In this document: positions 1 through 7,985 of the stretch, piece by piece
Numbering within the stretch: position 1 is the first letter of the stretch
Layout of the letters: the number at the start of each line of letters is the position of its first letter
Assembly (NCBI GenBank): GCA_012959805.1
Contig: DUCN01000026.1
Coordinates: forward strand, 248,001 to 312,000
Direction: 5' to 3'
Length of the DNA stretch: 64,000 bases
Source: Myxococcales bacterium
GTDB lineage: Bacteria > Myxococcota_A > UBA9160 > UBA4427
Program-made: the position numbers and the translations under genes
The notes under the pieces: model-generated
Seen by the model: only the letters and a program-made list of their open reading frames with translations
Database searches by the model: none
Told to the model about the DNA's origin: nothing

Positions 1-706
1 GACCATGACAGGCCTCGCAGGCAATCCCAAACTCTGTGACCTTGGTATCACTGGCTTCACCCGCTTCCTGACCAACCCGCGGGCGACCCGCCGTACTGTG
101 ACATTCGATACAGACTTCATTCCAATACACGAGTCCGAAGGGATCCTCGGGTGGCGAAAGAAACGAATCCGTGCGAGGGACCCAACGCTGCTGGTCGACG
201 AGGTAGGTAAAGGGAAGATTGACCAACTCCCCCTGGTCCCCATTTTGTATCCAGAGAATCTGATGATTATGCGATCCCGTCGTCATGACGACGCGCGCCT
301 CTCCGCCCGGGGCGCCGGTGACAGGATTCAGCACGGTGACCCAATACTCGTTGTCGCGCTCGCTCAGTCGGTATCGCTCGAGCCGCCGCTCTCCACCCGG
401 CTTTCTCGGGGGAGCCAGCCATGACAACTCCACGTCGTCGAATCCGCCGACCATCGCGCTCGGAGTCGCAAGCTGCGTCATCTTCCGATGATAGGAGTCG
501 TGCCATGCGCGATAGGGCTGGGGATGGCAGCTGCGGCAATCACGAGAGGAAACATAGTCGCCCTCAGACTGTTTCTTCGGTACGGCGTCTTCCAACTCGA
601 GGCGCGACAGATGGCTCTCGTAGGGCCCCTCGTACCAAGCAAGAACCCGCCAAACACTCAGGCCAACTAACACGATGAGCATCGCACCAGCGATTACCCA
701 CTCCAT
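1..706 (-). CDS. Membrane-anchored multihaem c-type cytochrome, partial (C-terminus off left edge)
   Basis: Reading the minus strand from 706 gives an open frame of about 235 codons with no stop before the window edge. It opens with one hydrophobic anchor (residues about 4-24). Three haem c motifs follow: CRSCH near residue 57, then CIECH and CEACH close to the window edge. The region between them (WVTVLNPVTG, GSHNHQILWIQNG) resembles periplasmic multihaem cytochromes of the cytochrome c554/TPR-cytochrome type. The protein should sit in the inner membrane with its haems in the periplasm and act in electron transfer. The start is uncertain: ATG at 706 has no close ribosome site, whereas an in-frame TTG at 715 lies 8 bases after GAGGAG and would add Arg-Arg before the anchor. 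Redox partner and haem number are unknown because the rest lies outside the window. Confidence 0.8.
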   Translation of the reverse strand, partial: MEWVIAGAMLIVLVGLSVWRVLAWYEGPYESHLSRLELEDAVPKKQSEGDYVSSRDCRSCHPQPYRAWHDSYHRKMTQLATPSAMVGGFDDVELSWLAPPRKPGGERRLERYRLSERDNEYWVTVLNPVTGAPGGEARVVMTTGSHNHQILWIQNGDQGELVNLPFTYLVDQQRWVPRTDSFLSPPEDPFGLVYWNEVCIECHSTAGRPRVGQEAGEASDTKVTEFGIACEACHG

Positions 707-888
707 TCTACGCAAACCCAAGGCTCCTCTTCTCGGCGTCGTTCATCATACCATTGCGATCCCACAGCCGTGCGATCAACTTCCGTCACGCCGATTCATA
801 GTCAGAGCGCATGAATATGTGGAACACAAAGTCTCCGGGCTGCACGAAAGCCAGACCCCGCGGGACCACAGCGAACGGTCACGGCTCC

Positions 889-3186
889 CTACTCCGAAAC
901 CAGTCGCGACCAGGAGCCAGAGGTCAACAGCCAGAGCTGATGAATCGCCCGCGTACCGGCGACATGAAGCATTCGCCGGGACTGATGATCCGTCGGGTAG
1001 ACTTCGTCTGAGGCATCCGGAATCACGACGTAGTCGAACTCCAACCCCTTCACCTGCGAGACCGACGTGATATCGATCCCGGGCTTGAAACTAAATCGCC
1101 CATCCAAAACGAGCCGAACGGCGAGATGCTGATGCAATGCCTCGTAGAGCCTCTTGGCGGTTTCGTGCTCCCTCGCGATGACGGCAACCTGTGCGCCGGA
1201 TTCACGCGCAAGCAGCTCGGAGAGCGCATCACCTAACACGATCGAGGCATGCATCTCACTCGAAACTTCGGTTCTTGCGACCTCGGCGCCCTCCTTGGCG
1301 GCTATCGGAAGTCGTTCCGGCGCGAGCGGCCCAAGCACTCGATGCCCGAATTCGACGATTGGGCGCGTACAGCGATAGCTGGTCTCGAGCGTCACCGGCG
1401 CGGCCTGCTCCTGGCCCAGTGCGCTCATCACGGCATCCCAGCCGCCGAAGTCTGCGCCGACTCCGATCTGCTGGCCGGGATCCCCCGCGACGGTGACACA
1501 GCCTTCCGCTGAGATGGTCTGGCCTAATACCAGGAGCTCGACATCCGAGAGCTCTTGAGCTTCGTCCAAAACGACATGCGTGTAAGAACTCGCCGACCGC
1601 TCTTGCGCTAGAGACAGCCCGCATTTCAGGCGCCGAAGCTCGAGAAGTAGTGCGAAGTCTTCGACATCGATCGACCCCGCATCTTCAGTCGGCGTACCCG
1701 CATCCAAGGGTCGCCCATCGACTGCGCGTTTTCGATGCTCGGGAATCTGTGCAAATTCTTCTTCGGCGGTGACCGAGTACTGCAATCGCGTATGGGTGAG
1801 TACACGATCGACGGCATGGTCTGGAAGATCCCCGCCCGCTCGCTCCACGACCTGTTCGAGCAGGCTCCGATCGCCTAGGAGTCTTTCCCGATCGTTCTCG
1901 GGATCCGAGAACCGAGCGACGGCTTCCTTGAAAACTGTCTCCGCTGCCCGCGACCTTTCATCAACCGCGCCGACGACCCACATTGCATAGGCGTCTGCCA
2001 GTCGGCCATGCGGAAATTCCGCGTCGCTCTCCTCGTAGAGCGACGCAAAACGATCTCCCGTCTCGAGCGCTCGGTCGATCTCTTCAGCGCATCGAAGGCC
2101 GGCCTCATCGGCCACGCGGCCCAGGATCTGACATAACGCGCGATGCCGTTTCAGTCGGATCACGGCCGCCGGTGTCGTCACGGCAAGCCTCTCAGGAAGA
2201 TCGGGAAAAACCGCTCTCGCCTGTTCAGCAAACCAGGCGTCGACCGTCGTTACGCGAACCGTCTCCATCGCCAATTCTTCTAGAATCGATCGGGTCAGAC
2301 GAACGAGCCCCTCTTCAGGCACGATCACGATCATTTTCTTGGGATCGAATCGATCGGGATGGTGGTAGGACAAATACGCCAGCCGGTGGAGTGCAACCGT
2401 CGTCTTGCCGCAACCGGCGCCTCCAAGAATGAGCAAAGGACGCGTCGAATCGAGTGTGAGCGCTTCGTATTGTCGTTCATCTAGAAGCGACGAAATCAGC
2501 GGCAATTTCTCGCCCGATCTTCCGGTTCCGATCACTCGTTTCGCGAGCGCCCCGCCCTCGCCACCTTCGAATCTTGGGCGCCGTCCTCCATGGTCCTGTA
2601 TCCAGGTTCGCTCGGCGCTGCGCCGCAAGCTGGCTTCGCGGGTCTGAATCTGAACGAGCTGTCCGCGATCGAATGCGACGATTCGACGCTTTCGCAGAAT
2701 GCCCTCCACCCAGCGATCCGGGTACTGCTGTTCGTAGTCATCCCCTTCGGCGTAGTGAAAGAAAATCTCCGCCACCGGTGCCGCGCGCCAGTCAACGATC
2801 ACAACGCCCCGTGCGTTGTCTATGAAGCTGACCTGCCCGAGCAGAACATCCCGGACACCGCGTTCGGTCTCGAGTTGCATGTGGGCGAAATACGGTTGCT
2901 CGAGATCAGGAAATTGCTGGAGATTCGACGCGGTCGTTGCGCTGCGAACCCTCTGAACCTCAGCGGCGATCGCTGCCAGTTCGTCCGGCTTGGCCTCGCT
3001 CAGATCGACGCCAAGTGTCTCCATCCGCCGTCGCGCCAACTCCGAACGATCGCCTGGTCGACCCCGATCAATTGCGCTCACCACAGCGTCCCGGACCGCC
3101 GCAAGCAGCCGCTCCTCGTCCTCGACGATGGTCTGCTCGGCCTCGTTCAAGGCCTCAGCCTTGGATTCAGAATCGTCTGACGCCAT
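889..3186 (-). CDS. HelD/UvrD-like superfamily 1 ATPase (RNA polymerase-associated helicase type)
   Basis: A 765-residue protein. The acidic, helical N-terminus (residues 1-80) is typical of the HelD arm. A Walker A motif GGAGCGKT lies near residue 260, VLDEAQELSD is the Walker B/motif II, and the C-terminus carries SF1 motifs V and VI (VKGLEFDYVVIPD and AGTRAIHQLWLL). HelD proteins of Gram-positive bacteria use ATP to remove stalled RNA polymerase from DNA; E. coli helicase IV is a more distant relative. The start at 3186 is supported by GGAGG eight bases upstream. The gene stands alone, about 180 bases downstream of the cytochrome's start on the same strand. Superfamily assignment is firm; the transcription-recycling role is inferred from family resemblance. 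Confidence 0.85.
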   Translation of the reverse strand: MASDDSESKAEALNEAEQTIVEDEERLLAAVRDAVVSAIDRGRPGDRSELARRRMETLGVDLSEAKPDELAAIAAEVQRVRSATTASNLQQFPDLEQPYFAHMQLETERGVRDVLLGQVSFIDNARGVVIVDWRAAPVAEIFFHYAEGDDYEQQYPDRWVEGILRKRRIVAFDRGQLVQIQTREASLRRSAERTWIQDHGGRRPRFEGGEGGALAKRVIGTGRSGEKLPLISSLLDERQYEALTLDSTRPLLILGGAGCGKTTVALHRLAYLSYHHPDRFDPKKMIVIVPEEGLVRLTRSILEELAMETVRVTTVDAWFAEQARAVFPDLPERLAVTTPAAVIRLKRHRALCQILGRVADEAGLRCAEEIDRALETGDRFASLYEESDAEFPHGRLADAYAMWVVGAVDERSRAAETVFKEAVARFSDPENDRERLLGDRSLLEQVVERAGGDLPDHAVDRVLTHTRLQYSVTAEEEFAQIPEHRKRAVDGRPLDAGTPTEDAGSIDVEDFALLLELRRLKCGLSLAQERSASSYTHVVLDEAQELSDVELLVLGQTISAEGCVTVAGDPGQQIGVGADFGGWDAVMSALGQEQAAPVTLETSYRCTRPIVEFGHRVLGPLAPERLPIAAKEGAEVARTEVSSEMHASIVLGDALSELLARESGAQVAVIAREHETAKRLYEALHQHLAVRLVLDGRFSFKPGIDITSVSQVKGLEFDYVVIPDASDEVYPTDHQSRRMLHVAGTRAIHQLWLLTSGSWSRLVSE

Positions 3187-3369
3187 GATTTAGCCTCCAT
3201 CTTCACCTGCGTGCACGACTCGGAAACTGATTTCAACCTCGGCTTCTCAGGCCATTAGATACGACAAATGGCATTTCGAACAAGACTCAAAGTGAAACCG
3301 AAAATGTGCGATCATTGTTAGGTCGAATGGAGCGATACCAAGCGCACCGAATGACAGAGTCGCGCCACT

Positions 3370-3895
3370 TTAGACCTCGTCCGCTTCTCGCGCCGCCCGC
3401 ACGCTCGCCGCGACCGCTTCGTCATCCAAGACTAGGGAATTAATGTATCCATCCCTCAGCATCTTCTCGGAAACGGACAAGAGGAAATTCTCCTGTTGTC
3501 GGGCCCACGGCTCGCAATACTGATGGCTGAACGCCCGTCGCATGCCGTACGAACGATTCACTCCTCCTCGATGTAAGAGCGTTTCCGCAAAGAGCACCAG
3601 CGAACCCGCCGGCATTTCGACGGCAACCGACTCGAAATCGACGTCCTTTGCGGCGGGACGACGGGCTCACTATCAGCAAATAGCCGGACTGGAGCAAGCG
3701 ATCGAGCATCGCTAGAACGACCGGATGCTCTGCCGATTTCTCGAAGGGCTGGCCGCGCCCGACCAGTGAATACACGCTCTGCGTGCGCTCGCCCTCGAAG
3801 TCGTTACGTCCGGCCATCCCAAGATTGAGATAGGGTTGTAACGCCTCATGGGTGGCCCAAACATTCTCATTCCAGGTCATCATTCCGGCAACACA
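3370..3895 (-). pseudogene. Phytanoyl-CoA dioxygenase (PhyH) family pseudogene with internal deletion
   Basis: Two minus-strand frames together look like one PhyH-family protein. The first (about 3895-3676) reads ...THEALQPYLNLG...RTQSVYSLVGRG...HPVVLAMLDRLLQSGYLL. The second frame (about 3668-3370) resumes with RRPAAKDVDFESVAVEMPAG, then LLHRGGVNRS and RRAFSHQYCEPWA, which supply the distal Fe(II) His and the 2-oxoglutarate Arg region. The stretch that should hold the HxD iron motif is missing, the join changes frame, and a TGA opens the second part. The N-terminus is also short and runs into the divergent serine hydrolase. It cannot make an active dioxygenase. The family hydroxylates acyl-CoAs or small molecules. 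Confidence 0.75.
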
Positions 3896-3957
3896 GACCT
3901 TCTTTCCCTTCTGCTCCGTTCTGTGTGAAAATCGATTTCCGCCAAGGAGCCCAAGGT

Positions 3958-4998
3958 ATGACCAAGCCCATCCATAGAACTGCGACATCGACCTCAAAAG
4001 ATCTTGATCCATTGCCGCCTCACCCAGCCCATATTGCGTGGCCAACGGAGCAGTGGGCGCGGGATGAGACCACGAGCGAAACGACGGCCCAAGCCGATTC
4101 GCTCTTCGCGCTCGAACCCGATCAGGGCGTGACCTACGCGCTGCTTGTCATTCGCCACGGGAAGCTCATTTACGAACGCTACGACGCCGGCGCGAATCCG
4201 ATCTACATGCAGTACTCGTGGTCGATGGCCAAGAGTGTCGTCCACGCGCTGGTCGGCATCCTCGTCGGCCAGGACAAGATCGATCTCCATGCACCCGTTC
4301 GTGTCCCGGAATGGCAGGCCGAGGGCGACCCGCGCGCCGCGATCACGATGGATCAACTGCTGCGCATGTCGAGTGGACTCGCATTCAACGAGGATTATGT
4401 CGATGGCGAAGCGTCGGACGTGATCCCCATGCTGATGTTCGAGGGACGCGATGATGCCGGTGCATATGCGGCGAACAAGCCCGCCATCCATCCACCCGAT
4501 CATCATTGGGCGTACTCGAGCGGAACCACGAATATCATCTGCCGGATTCTTCGAGACATCGTCGGAAACGGACCGACGGGAATGAACGCGTTCATGGAGG
4601 AATCTCTTTTTCGCCCCCTCGGCATGCGAACGCCGACGCCACGCTATGACCCATCGGGGACGTTCATCGGCTCCTCGTTCCTTTTTGCCATTCCCCAGGA
4701 CTTCGCGCGCTTCGGCTACCTCTACCTGCGCGACGGGGTCTGGGACGGGCAGCGAATCCTCCCAGAAGGCTGGGTCGACTATGCGCGAACGGAAACCTAT
4801 CGAGACGAAGAACAAGCCTACGGCGCACATTGGTGGCTTCGATCCGATTCGAGTTGGTTCATGGCCAGCGGATACGATGGACAGCGCATTCTCATCGCGC
4901 CGGACAAGGATGCGATCGTCGTTCGATGTGGACGGACGAACGTCGAGGAAATTGAACCGATCTGGGACAAGATGAATCGCCTGATCGAAGAGCTCTAG
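3958..4998 (+). CDS. Serine hydrolase, beta-lactamase/6-aminohexanoate-dimer hydrolase-like
   Basis: A 346-residue penicillin-binding-protein-fold hydrolase. The nucleophile motif S-M-A-K is at about residues 89-92 (context YSWSMAKSVVHALVG), and the Tyr motif is in WAYSSGTTN, giving the S-x-x-K / Y-x-S pair of class C beta-lactamase relatives. There is no signal peptide, so it is probably cytoplasmic, as for 6-aminohexanoate-dimer hydrolases and related esterases or amidases. An upstream GTG at 3925 is possible, but ATG at 3958 is preferred because AAGGAG lies eight bases before it. The substrate cannot be read from the sequence. Its neighbours are decayed dioxygenase genes on both sides, so it is an intact gene within an eroding segment. 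Confidence 0.85.
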   Translation: MTKPIHRTATSTSKDLDPLPPHPAHIAWPTEQWARDETTSETTAQADSLFALEPDQGVTYALLVIRHGKLIYERYDAGANPIYMQYSWSMAKSVVHALVGILVGQDKIDLHAPVRVPEWQAEGDPRAAITMDQLLRMSSGLAFNEDYVDGEASDVIPMLMFEGRDDAGAYAANKPAIHPPDHHWAYSSGTTNIICRILRDIVGNGPTGMNAFMEESLFRPLGMRTPTPRYDPSGTFIGSSFLFAIPQDFARFGYLYLRDGVWDGQRILPEGWVDYARTETYRDEEQAYGAHWWLRSDSSWFMASGYDGQRILIAPDKDAIVVRCGRTNVEEIEPIWDKMNRLIEEL

Positions 4999-5018
4999 TA
5001 CAGACCTCGAGCACCGGG

Positions 5019-5190
5019 AAAAACCTACCCGGCATCGACATGTCGTCGTTGCACGACCGATCCGATGAACGCGGCCATCCCCGGGTCGCCGCTCAGATCG
5101 AAGAGGCTTACCGCAGGACAGGCTTCTTCTACATACGGGGACACGGCGTGGATCGCGAAAAGATCGCCGCACGCGAAGCGAACGGGCTTC
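5019..5190 (+). pseudogene. N-terminal stub of a 2OG-Fe(II) oxygenase (isopenicillin N synthase-like)
   Basis: The frame from about 5019 reads LPGIDMSSLHD, then VAAQIEEAYRRTGFFYIRGH and GVDREKIAA, the standard opening of isopenicillin-N-synthase-like dioxygenases (DIOX_N domain). Resemblance stops near 5170 and the frame continues into unrelated sequence. The catalytic HxD...H domain is absent. This is a truncated remnant, perhaps cut by the event that brought in the IS30 fragment just downstream. Confidence 0.65.
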
Positions 5191-5433
5191 CCCACGTAAG
5201 CGCTTCGCGATCCTCGCGCAACCGATTTCACAACACGACAACCCTCGTGATGGAGCTCTACGACCAGACCACAGGCCCTCGAGTCGGTCCGGGCAGACGA
5301 CGAAAGCAGAATACGGCGTTAGGCATAATTGCATTTAGTTCCAGCCCCGAGCCATGTATGTTCTGACATCATGGGTCGATCCAGACGTTCGAGACGAAAG
5401 GCCGTAATCGGGTCACCGCGTATCCGCAGAGTG

Positions 5434-5544
5434 CAACGCAAGTTGCGACCCCTGACGGAGCAACTAAACCAGCGTCCGCGCAAGACACTTGGCTTTGCGT
5501 CACCTGCAGAATGCTTCAACGAATATGTTGCGTTGACTGGTTGA
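5434..5544 (+). mobile_element. IS30-family transposase C-terminal remnant
   Basis: The last 36 or so codons before the TGA at 5542-5544 read LNQRPRKTLGFASPAECFNE, the highly conserved C-terminus of IS30 transposases (LNxRPRKTLGFxTPxE). Nothing upstream matches the rest of the transposase or its DDE catalytic core, and no terminal inverted repeats were recognised. It is an inactive insertion-sequence relic. Confidence 0.75.
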
Positions 5545-5874
5545 ACCCAAGGTCGCCTTTATCAGAATCTCCATCCCACGCTCCGACTCGCGATCGGAAC
5601 CGCAACTCTGATCGATCCCGATGTCGTAATTACAGGAATCACTCGCGAGCGGGCGGATTACACCCGGATGGGTCTCCGGCCCGTCGAAAATTCGCTCCAT
5701 TTCGAACAGCGAGACGGATGGATCCACGCAGTCGATTTGAGAACCCGTGGCCGTGGGCCAATCCGAAACCTGACTTCTCAACTCTATTTCCGCCTGATGG
5801 GCTTTCGTGCACTTCGCCACGGCGGGAGCGGAGACCATCTCCATATCGCGCTGCCTCGACCGCGGCGGTCATAG
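5545..5874 (+). pseudogene. Possible gene remnant, unknown function
   Basis: Directly after the IS30 stop, another frame stays open for about 110 codons to a TAG at 5872-5874. It has protein-like composition (LYQNLHPTLRLAIGTATLI, DPDVVITGITRERADYTRM, SQLYFRLMGFRALRHGG). No start codon with a ribosome site lies at the 5' end; the first Met is at 5668. It could be a gene truncated at its N-terminus by the IS30 event. I do not recognise the family. Chance openness in GC-rich DNA cannot be excluded. Confidence 0.3.
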
Positions 5875-5962
5875 GGCCGGGCATGAGCCGCGGGCGGCGA
5901 CGGAAAAGACGGAAAGTGCTGGTCGGCATCGCATCCACTAGCATCTCGTCGAGGAGAGCGAG

Positions 5963-7006
5963 ATGAAGACGATCATCGAGAACTACGAGAATTTCCCCGG
6001 TCGGCATTGTGGAAGCGTCGCCATGCGCGGCCTCCTGAACCATTACTGCGGCCTGGCCCTACCCGAGGCGGCCGTCTTTGGACTCGGCTCCGGTGCGGCC
6101 AGCGTCTACATCAAGGGCCCCGACCTCAGTCCCAGCGCCATGCTCTTCGGCCGCACGATGAACATGGAGCAGGATCTCGCCGCAAACCTGGATGTGGACT
6201 ATCGGGAGCGCCCGGAAGACGATGATGCTGAAGCGTGGCACATCGTTCGTGAAGAAGTGCTGGCGGGACGACCGACCATGCTCTCGGGTGACATCCTCTA
6301 TCTCGACTATCGAGAGTTCAAGGTTCATTTCCCGGGTCATCGCTTCGTCCTACTCGGCTTCGACGACGCGACGGAGAAAGTCTCCATCGCAGATCGCATT
6401 CGTCCCGAAGCAGAACTTTGTTCTTACGGCGCGCTATTCACAAGTCGCAATCCACCGGAAGGAATGTCAACGCACAACCTCTGGGGTCGCTTTCATGACA
6501 AGACTGTTGGGCGCGATCTCGTCGCGGCGACCAGGAAAGCGATCGCTGTCTGCGCAGCGTCGATGCTGGAAACACCTAGGGCGGACGTTTCTGAATCTTC
6601 CGCGCCAGCTGCCAGCCCCGGCATGGAACTCAAGACCGGCATCTCTGCAATCCGTGCCCTCGCTGAGGATATTCCGACCTGGTCCACGCGAGAGGATGCA
6701 AAATGGATTGCCGGCTATAACGCTAGTTGTATCGAGAAATTTGGAAACGGCGGCGGAAATTTTCGTCGTCTCTATTCTGAGTTCCTCGATTGGGCGAGAG
6801 CCACGGACCCGCGACTGGTTCCGGAATCAGCGCCAGCGCTTGCGCTTGAGGCGGCCCACTCCTGGACAGAAGTGAGCAACGCGCTCTTTGCGGCATCGCG
6901 TGACGAAGCGAATGCGCAGCATTGGAGTGATGCGGTTCGCCAGGCCAATCGAGTTGCCGATCTCGAAGAACGACTCTTTCGCTCATTGGCTGAATCGTCG
7001 GCCTGA
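5963..7006 (+). CDS. BtrH N-terminal domain protein with C-terminal DUF4872-like region
   Basis: A 347-residue protein. The N-terminal half has the papain-like BtrH fold signature: GRHCGSVAMRGLLNHY with a putative catalytic Cys16, a central AGRPTMLSGDILYLDY, and FPGHRFVLLGFDD carrying a candidate His. BtrH transfers a gamma-glutamyl-aminobutyryl side chain from an acyl carrier protein in butirosin synthesis; the wider family is found in many clusters with unknown acyl or peptide substrates. The C-terminal half (about 200-347) is helical, as in the DUF4872 domain that usually follows. A GAGGAG lies seven bases before the ATG. An ALKBH4-like dioxygenase follows 19 bases downstream, so the two are probably co-transcribed. 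No antibiotic biosynthesis genes are nearby, so the substrate is unknown. Confidence 0.8.
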   Translation: MKTIIENYENFPGRHCGSVAMRGLLNHYCGLALPEAAVFGLGSGAASVYIKGPDLSPSAMLFGRTMNMEQDLAANLDVDYRERPEDDDAEAWHIVREEVLAGRPTMLSGDILYLDYREFKVHFPGHRFVLLGFDDATEKVSIADRIRPEAELCSYGALFTSRNPPEGMSTHNLWGRFHDKTVGRDLVAATRKAIAVCAASMLETPRADVSESSAPAASPGMELKTGISAIRALAEDIPTWSTREDAKWIAGYNASCIEKFGNGGGNFRRLYSEFLDWARATDPRLVPESAPALALEAAHSWTEVSNALFAASRDEANAQHWSDAVRQANRVADLEERLFRSLAESSA

Positions 7007-7025
7007 CTCGCCCGTTGACCTACCA

Positions 7026-7910
7026 ATGACCACCAAATCCACTCTTCCACGTCAACGCAAGAAGTGCGCGTGCACGGGTGTTCGATGGTGCGCCGAATGT
7101 CGCCATCCGGACGTTCGGCGATCACACCGCATGGACGACGTTGTTCCGATTCCTGAAATTCTCGCCACTCGCCCGGTTGTCGGCTCACCAGAAGACGGTC
7201 TCAGTGCAATCGCGGATTTCGCCAGCGAATTCCAGTGCGCTCCGGCGTGCCAGTCCTTCTCCGGAATTCGCGTGTTCGAGAATTTTTTGACCCGCCAGGA
7301 AGCCGATTCGATTCTCCAGGACATAGAGAAGGCGCCCTTCACTAAAGCGCAGAGTGGCAAGCTGAAACAACACTATGGGCCGAAAGTAAATTTCAACAAG
7401 AAGAAGATGAACGCAAGCCGATTCCAAGGCTTGCCCGCCTATGCTTGGCTCATCGAAGACCGCTTCCGGAAATTGGCCCACGCGGAATCCGAAGGCCACG
7501 CCGCGACAGATCAACTCGAATTCGAGCGAGCTCTCAAAGTATTCGAAACGACCGACCTATTCGTCCTTCGATATTTCAAAAACGAGTCCTCCAACCTCGA
7601 CTTCCACCTCGACGATACGTTTGCCTATGGCGAACTGATCCTCGACCTCTCACTCGAGTCGGATTCCGTTCTCACCTTCCTCGATCAGAATCAAGAAAGT
7701 CCGAGGTGTATTCGCATACCACTTCCAGCGCGATCCATCGTGGCCATCTTCGGAAAGGCCCGCTTCGACTGGGAGCATGCGATTCTCGAGTACGACGTCG
7801 AGGGTCAACGCACGAGCGTGACGTCGCGGACGCTGCATCAGGATCTTCACGAATCCCCGGACGGCCGCCGGATTCTCGACATCGCCCGGCGCTCACGCAC
7901 TTTGGCCTGA
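7026..7910 (+). CDS. ALKBH4-like 2OG-Fe(II) dioxygenase (AlkB superfamily)
   Basis: A 294-residue protein. It opens with the N-terminal cysteine signature of ALKBH4, C-x-C-x-G-x-R-x-C-x-x-C (CACTGVRWCAEC, Cys14/16/22/25). An AlkB-type double-stranded beta helix follows: the iron HxD in FHLDDTFAYGE (His194, Asp196), the distal His251 in WEHAILEYD, and the 2-oxoglutarate Arg262 in QRTSVTSRT. Eukaryotic ALKBH4 is a demethylase reported to act on proteins and DNA; the role of bacterial members is not known to me. The start at 7026 is chosen because it is the Met just before the Cys motif; upstream in-frame Mets lie inside the BtrH-like gene. A longer insertion (residues about 100-170) between the N-terminus and the iron site is unusual for AlkB proper. 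Confidence 0.8.
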   Translation: MTTKSTLPRQRKKCACTGVRWCAECRHPDVRRSHRMDDVVPIPEILATRPVVGSPEDGLSAIADFASEFQCAPACQSFSGIRVFENFLTRQEADSILQDIEKAPFTKAQSGKLKQHYGPKVNFNKKKMNASRFQGLPAYAWLIEDRFRKLAHAESEGHAATDQLEFERALKVFETTDLFVLRYFKNESSNLDFHLDDTFAYGELILDLSLESDSVLTFLDQNQESPRCIRIPLPARSIVAIFGKARFDWEHAILEYDVEGQRTSVTSRTLHQDLHESPDGRRILDIARRSRTLA

Positions 7911-7985
7911 TCTCCCCGACAGTGTGAACTCGAATCTCAATCGCCATTGCGCAGGCAGCCACGGCGCGGGACCGACCAGATCGAA

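Noticed and set aside
3994-5334. 446-codon minus-strand open frame
   Set aside because: It is antisense to the serine hydrolase with its S-x-x-K motif, has Arg-rich composition and no recognisable domain; a GC-rich shadow.
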